Assembly: GCF_040712315.1 (NCBI RefSeq)
Contig: NC_134023.1
Coordinates: forward strand, 69,042,757-69,106,756
Direction: 5' to 3'
Length of the DNA: 64,000 bases
Source of the DNA: Castanea sativa
Taxonomy: Eukaryota; Streptophyta; Magnoliopsida; Fagales; Fagaceae
Below are positions 58,860-64,000 of the stretch, in pieces. The notes below the pieces were generated by a model that did not search any database, had not been told where the DNA came from, and saw only the letters and a program-made list of their open reading frames with translations. Numbering within the stretch: position 1 is the first letter of the stretch; each line of letters begins with the position of its first letter. A program made the position numbers and the translations under genes.

Positions 58860-59420
58860 CAATAATTTTGCAATTAGAAGACCCTCAACAAGAAGCCAAA
58901 GACTTTGTCGGTGTATCCAATGTGTTCTTCTTAGATAATGTTTAGTAATGACTAACCTATGCCCTTGGTATTAAGAGCATTGCGTTATTTAAGAATTTAC
59001 CTAAAATCAAGAAGAGGCTAGAGATTTATATAATGCACAGCGTGTTTCATAAAGCTATTCCAAGGACAGTTTCAAACAATTTCTCATCTCTCATTATTTC
59101 AAGGAAAAAATCAAATGAGTAAGTCCTTGATTAGATGATATGACAGTATTTCAAGGACTCTAATCATTCTCCTTTTTCCTCTTGTTTGTTTTTTTTATAA
59201 GATTAGTCTTCGTTCAACAGGCAAAAAAGTTGCATCCACCACTAGTAATATACGAATTTTGCATTATTTAGGAAGACCTAAACAGCTAAACTTAACAAAG
59301 ATGCCAAGGACTTGGGGTCAATGGTGCTTTCCCTAGCCTGCACCTTATATTGTGATTTCTTGGATAATACTTGCATTATTGGAGAAGGCCTAGCTAGACT
59401 ACAAAAGTCGAAGACTTCGT
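58860..59420. repeat. Dispersed roughly 160-bp repeat, cluster 3
   Basis: Diverged monomers ('gcgttatttaagaatttacc', 'caagaagaggctagag', 'gcattatttaggaagacctaa') of the family at 1890-2440. The following 59421-59857 holds no gene that I can see. Confidence 0.55.
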
Positions 59421-59857
59421 GTCTTTCCAGTTTCTACCAGCCATGATGACTTTTGTCAACTTTGTTTTTTGACAAATTAACCTATATGCCGAAATGTGCT
59501 TTCAACTAAAAATTTCCTTAGATTGTTGATAGCTATGAGTTGGCTTTTCGCTTAGCTGAGCTTTTGTTTACTCCTATTTGTTGGGAATGTAGAATCATGT
59601 TTATGGGTTGGGCCAAGCTCATTTTTCTAAAGCCCAGACCAATTAAATTCCAAGCCTGATTCATGTTTGGATTTTTTTTTTTTTTCTAAGGTTCTGTGTT
59701 CATGAGTTTTTAAGAAACAAAACAATTTTCTGGAGCTCAACTTGATTACAAAAAATCTCATAAGAATGAGCAAGCTTGACTTGTTTACAAACAAAAAAGA
59801 CATAAACAAGTTTTATACCAAGTTTTACAACCCTACCAAAGACTGACAAAGTTTTTA

Positions 59858-60992
59858 GGCGAAAGTACACTATTAGTTCCTAAAGTTTACCCTATGTGCG
59901 CAATTGGTCCATCAAGTTTGAAGCGAGCACAATTAGTCCCTTAAGTTTTAAAACTGAGTTGTATTGGTCCTTTTACTAACTGTTATTAACGGTGTTACTT
60001 ACGTGGCTAACGGAACAATGACTTGGCATTTTTTTAATTAAAAAAATTACAAACTAAATTTACATGTGAGAAAAAATATTCACGACTAAATTAAAAAAAA
60101 AAATTAGCCGCCGCCTGAAATCCAGCCCTTGTCGCCTCCAGCAATACCCATAAGATTAAACTAGAGATGAACATGATCTTTGAAAGATAAAGTTAAGAAA
60201 AGTAAAACCCACAAATCTTTTGCATAAATATCAAATGGGTCAGCTCCAAAATAAGAAATAAGCAAAAAAAAAAAATCAAAGCCCAATATAATAGTTGAGA
60301 AAACCAACCTGGGTTTTGGAGAATTCAAAGAACGATGGGTTTTTTTTTTTTTGAGAAACATGGGTTTTGTTTTTTGTTGATTCTCTCATAAACCAAGGTG
60401 AATTCTACACGTATGTTGCTGTGACTAACTGACTATTGAGTACGATGAAGATGAAAATGACGAAAATGAATTTTCTTTTTCCACTCTCTCTGTTTGAGGC
60501 TTTTGGCTGTGGTGTTGTGCTGAAATCGTAAGGGGCTTTTGGCTTTTGCCAAAGCAGAGAGTGTGTTTCAAATGAATCTTTATATGTTTGTGCTGTCACC
60601 GGCGGCAGCTACGGCTTGGGCTATTGCCAGCGGCAGCAACGACATGGGATTCCAGGTGGCGACTAGGTTGAGCTTCTTCCCTCTCTCACCTTCTCTCCCG
60701 TTGTGGGTTCTAAGTTCTTTACAACAGAAAGTAATTTTTTTAATTTAGCCTGAATATTTTTACCCACATGTAAATTTAGTTTATAATTTTTAATTAAAAA
60801 ATGCCACATCATTTTAAAAATGTCAATTCATTATTCTGTTAGCCACATATGTAACACCGTTAACAGCAGTTAGTAAAAGGACTAATACAACTCAGTTTTG
60901 AAACTTAAGGGACTAATTGTGCTCGCTTCAAACTTGAGAGACCAATTGCGCACACAGGGTAAATTTTAGGGACCAATGGTGTAGTTTCGCCA
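59858..60992. mobile_element. MULE, 1135 bp, with perfect 9-bp target duplication
   Basis: Terminal arms of about 165 bp are inverse copies (GGCGAAAGTACACTATTAGT on the left; the right arm's inverse is GGCGAAACTACACCATTGGT). They are flanked by AAGTTTTTA at 59849-59857 and 60993-61001. Nine-base target duplication plus long inverted arms define a Mutator-like element. The inner 780 bp or so has no transposase. It has two GC-richer patches ('gccgccgcctgaaatcc' near 60109 and 'accggcggcagctacgg' near 60598), which might be captured host DNA, not identified. Confidence 0.9.
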
Positions 60993-61293
60993 AGTTTTTA
61001 TCCAACTCTCATGTATGCTTCCAATTAAGCAAAATAGCTTTTGTGTTGAAATAGACCACCAGCATCCTACTTATATATACTGTTATAAAATTGGTCCACA
61101 TCATAGTAAAAAATTGATTGTCCCTTCATTTTCTTTTTCTTTTTGGAACAATTGCTCTAATAATGCATAGCGTGTTGGTTAAAGCTTCAAATGTTCCTTT
61201 TACTATTTTACATAATATTCCTAATTGATGCAAAAATGTCTATATCACAGTAATGTGGTTTTTTTTTTTTTTTTTTTTTTCATGAGATGAAAG

Positions 61294-62120
61294 CAGGGAC
61301 GGAGCCAGAACTTCGAGTTAGGGGGGGCAAAATTCTTCTAAGATTGAATCTCTCAAAAGGACTCATTTTTATTTTTTTATAAGAACAAAAGGACTAATTA
61401 TTATTACTAAATAAAGACAAATATAAGAATGCGGATAGTATGCTTAAGAAATTAATTATAAATTTATTTCTTATCAATTCATAATTTAGTTTTCAATTTA
61501 TAAATTTATTAGCTTGTTATAGTTAACACATTTCCCTCGACAACCCAATAGCCAACCAAATGTTTTTATTAACTGTACAATTATTTTTTTCTTTAACTAT
61601 ACTTCTTTTTTTAATAAGTTTCTTTAACTTTACTAAGTAACTTTTTAGTAATTACTCACTCAATCTATTCTCTTTATAAGTTATAATAGGTCACGCTCAC
61701 ACACACTCAACACTTCATAGTTTTGCAACGTATTTCACAAAGAAAAATTTAAAATAAAATTAAAAAAAACAACAACAATGCAATCACAAACAAAGACACA
61801 AATAACATAAATGGGTATGGAGGGAGATTCCAAGAGATAAGCAAAATACATAAATGGGCATGGAGGAAGTGAAAAGAAATGTTTGCTATTCACGTACACT
61901 AAATTGTTTGGGCTGATCTGTCTTATTATTTGGGTTGGTTTGTTGTGTTGCTTAGACATTTTTTTTTTTAAGGGGCCAAGAGTTTGGAGATGGGGGGCAG
62001 GTTTAATTCTTCTTGGGCCTAAATTGTAACTCAAGCCTATTGCATATATATGGCTGTTGGTTTTTCAAAATCTCAGGGGGGGCAATGGCCCCCCAATGCC
62101 AAACTGTAGCTCCATCCCTG
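61294..62120. mobile_element. hAT-type element, 827 bp, non-autonomous
   Basis: Ends are CAGGGACGGAGCCAGAA and (inverse of the right end) CAGGGATGGAGCTACAG. The flanks are an exact 8-bp duplication GATGAAAG (61286-61293 and 62121-62128). The paralogous site near 1019-1033 has one GATGAAAG and no insert. No transposase is present. A scrap of the same family is at about 41103. Confidence 0.92.
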
Positions 62121-62615
62121 GATGAAAGTATATTTTTAGTTAAATACAGCCACATGACTAAATTTTAAGAAGAAAAACTAAGAAACAACATCTAAGTACT
62201 ATACTTAAGTTTTGTCCATTTTAAAAAATGTTCAAATTTAACATATGAAAACATATGTAAAAAAAAAAAAAAAAATACAAACTCTTCATGTTCTTTCTTT
62301 GAAAATCCTTGAGAAGACCTAGACTAGGAGTTGGCATCCATGGTGAGTTTTCCACCCACTACCGTGATAATATTTTTCTATTTTATTAATATAAACTAAA
62401 AAGGTGGGAGAAGAGATTGGGGAAAGTAAGTTAAAAAAAATATTTTAAAAGAAAACAAACTTTTTTTTATATTTGAGAAACACACACACATATATATCGG
62501 GGAAAGGGAATCAGATAAAAAAGAACAAACTTAAATAAATAATTAAGCTCACAATTTTAAATGAAACATGCACTTCAAAGTTTAAACAACAAACTTCAAT
62601 AAATAAAACACTTTA

Positions 62616-63216
62616 TGTGGCGTTTGGTACGGGGTAATATTTTAGGATTCCCAGGAATGTTTAAAGATTCCTATGTTTGGTTGCAAATCACGCTAAGGAA
62701 TCAGATGTCAGGGGAATCTGGATTCCCCTCTCAGTAGGAATGTGGATTCCCTTTAAAACAGGTGGGAATCCAGATTCCCAAACTTAAAGGAAAGTGTATT
62801 TTTTATAAATTGACAATTTTAACCCTTTTTTATTATCATTTAAGCAATTAATATAAAATATAAAACAAATTATTATGGATTAAACTCTTTTAAAATTATT
62901 ATTAAGAATAAAAGCATTTGAGAATTTAAAAATAGTTATTTTTGTATTGTACCTGTCATTTTGAAATATTAGACTATAATTTTAATGAATTTTTCATAAT
63001 TAATAGTTTATATTTGGTTTTTCATTATTTATTTAGAGGAAGATTTTTTTTTTAAAGATTCCTGGGAATAAACCAAGCGTTATCATCTTACATTCCTAGG
63101 AATCTTAAGATATTCCCAATGAAACCAAACATAGGAATAGCTACATTTTTAGAAATGTGATTCCTAGGAATCTAGATGCCAAGAGTAATGTGGATTCCCT
63201 CGTACCAAACGCCACA
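62616..63216. mobile_element. PIF/Harbinger-type element, 601 bp, non-autonomous
   Basis: Perfect inverted ends TGTGGCGTTTGGTACG and CGTACCAAACGCCACA are flanked by TTA on both sides (62613-62615 and 63217-63219). The paralogous site near 1436-1452 reads 'cactttaagttttaaaa' with no insert. Inner text has many 'aggaatc/gattcc' pairs that could fold. No coding content. Confidence 0.85.
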
Positions 63217-63440
63217 TTAAAGTTTAAAACCTCGCTAGATTGTTTTTTTTTTTTTTTTTTGTGTAAAAGTATGAAGTATAACATGTCTCATTTAAAAGTC
63301 TGGGATTTAGGGATTTAGTGTGTCGCAGGAATAAAACTCTATGATTTTTTTAAGTACTTTCCCCAAAAAGAGAATTCACTTTCTTCTGATAAATAAATAC
63401 TTTAATTGACTTAGTCCTATAACTTTCGGATTTAATTTTT

Positions 63441-63750
63441 CAATGAGGTCCTACTCAAGAAGACTTGTGTTTTTTGTTGAGAAAATACTGAAGAAGACTT
63501 GACTCAACTGCGTAGCCAAAAAATTTAGCGTCAATGGTGCTTTCCAAGTTTCGTATCCATTACTTTCTTGAAAAATGTTTAATGATGACTATCTCGTACC
63601 ATTTGTGTCATAAATTTTGCATTTTCTAGGAAAGCCTAAACTAAATTAAAGAAGACGTCGAAGACTTTGGCGTTAATCGTGCTTTAATTCCTAATTCGTA
63701 TGTAGTACTCTTTTGGAAAATATTTCATAGTGACTTTAGCATTAAGAGTA
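63441..63750. repeat. Dispersed roughly 160-bp repeat, cluster 4
   Basis: Two or so diverged monomers ('gcgtcaatggtgctttcc', 'gaagacgtcgaagactttggcg') of the family at 1890-2440, where the same repeat follows duplication copy 1. The repeat is therefore part of the larger duplicated block. Confidence 0.55.
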
Positions 63751-63838
63751 ATACTAGAGATACAAACTATAGCATTGTATGGGAATGTGTTTGCAGCCTC
63801 TAATTTTTAAAGTAGATTAAAATGCTTGATTTGTGCAG

Positions 63839-63931
63839 GAATTTGACCCCAAGGCAACGTGAATTGATTGAAGAGTTTGTCAAAGAAGATCAAGGGGAAT
63901 ATGATAAGCATGCTACTGCTGGAGCATCAGG
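63839..63931 (+). pseudogene. Single exon of a mitochondrial DnaJ (GFA2-like) gene, edge of window
   Basis: After a good acceptor (ttgtgcag) the exon reads NLTPRQRELIEEFVKEDQGE, then YDKHATAGASG, and ends at a GT donor (g|gtaaaa). This is the C-terminal region of plant mitochondrial Hsp40/GFA2-type DnaJ proteins, which help protein folding in mitochondria. No other exon is seen to its left, where repeats fill the space; the next exon would lie beyond the window. It may belong to an intact gene with a repeat-filled intron or be an isolated fragment; I cannot tell which. Confidence 0.55.
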
Positions 63932-64000
63932 GTAAAATGCAGACCAATTGGTGTCATTTGTTTGCTAATTCTTAGCAAAAAAGGATATAGGCAACTGCAG

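Larger units (their letters stand above)
61050..63440 (+). repeat. Segmental duplication, copy 2 (partner 690-1720)
   Basis: It matches copy 1 in order and orientation from 'atagaccaccagcatcctac' to 'gataaataaatactttaattgac'. Two clean insertions interrupt it: a hAT-type element at 61294-62120 and a Harbinger-type element at 62616-63216. Both are absent at the matching points of copy 1. Confidence 0.85.

Noticed and set aside
1..64000. tRNA and rRNA genes
   Set aside because: I found no clear cloverleaf or rRNA-like segment by eye. The tRNA-like words are primer-binding sites of the viral and LTR elements.

Overview
The window is plant nuclear DNA, almost certainly from a woody eudicot. It is very AT-rich and holds intron-split plant gene remnants, long homopolymer tracts, several plant transposon classes and an integrated plant pararetrovirus. 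The repeat mix would fit a tree of the oak or beech kind, but the species is a guess. I see no intact cellular protein-coding gene. The window is a transposon-rich accessory region in which host genes survive only as broken copies or single exons.

Layout. 1-4509: AT-rich spacer with MITEs, a decayed repeat of about 160 bp, and the first copy of a segmental duplication whose other copy lies at 61050-63440. 4510-11096: three head-to-tail units of about 2.0-2.4 kb with Helitron-type 5' ends. 11097-16177: a Helitron with clear TC and CTAG ends, inserted between A and T. 16635-17722: a Pack-MULE carrying a broken fragment of a DUF641 (GIL1/IRKI-type) gene. 18848-24285 (minus): a pseudogene of the CLU/FRIENDLY mitochondrial-clustering family, split by a solo LTR and smaller insertions. 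24504-30938: an endogenous member of Caulimoviridae with several frameshifts, cut off at the start of RNase H. 34199-40659: a second Helitron array, with both a 5' end and a hairpin/CTAG 3' end. 42278-47638 (plus) and 48088-53480 (minus): two related non-autonomous Ty1/copia-like (Sirevirus-like) elements facing each other, with 1046-bp LTRs and gag zinc knuckles but no pol. The minus copy keeps a 368-codon plant-transposon-type ORF. 53481-57286 (minus): a receptor-like protein (LRR) pseudogene whose 3' half is replaced by the minus retroelement. 59858-60992: a MULE with a perfect 9-bp target-site duplication. 61050-63440: the second duplication copy, carrying a hAT-type and a Harbinger-type insertion. 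63839-63931: one exon of a mitochondrial DnaJ (GFA2-like) gene at the window edge.

How it fits together. Nothing here forms a working pathway. The strongest points are structural. Two insertions in the 61-63 kb copy have matching empty sites in the 1 kb copy. Two independent Helitron arrays show repeated internal 5' ends. A pararetrovirus keeps ATGA-coupled ORFs and has a broken, unassigned ORF upstream of its primer-binding site.
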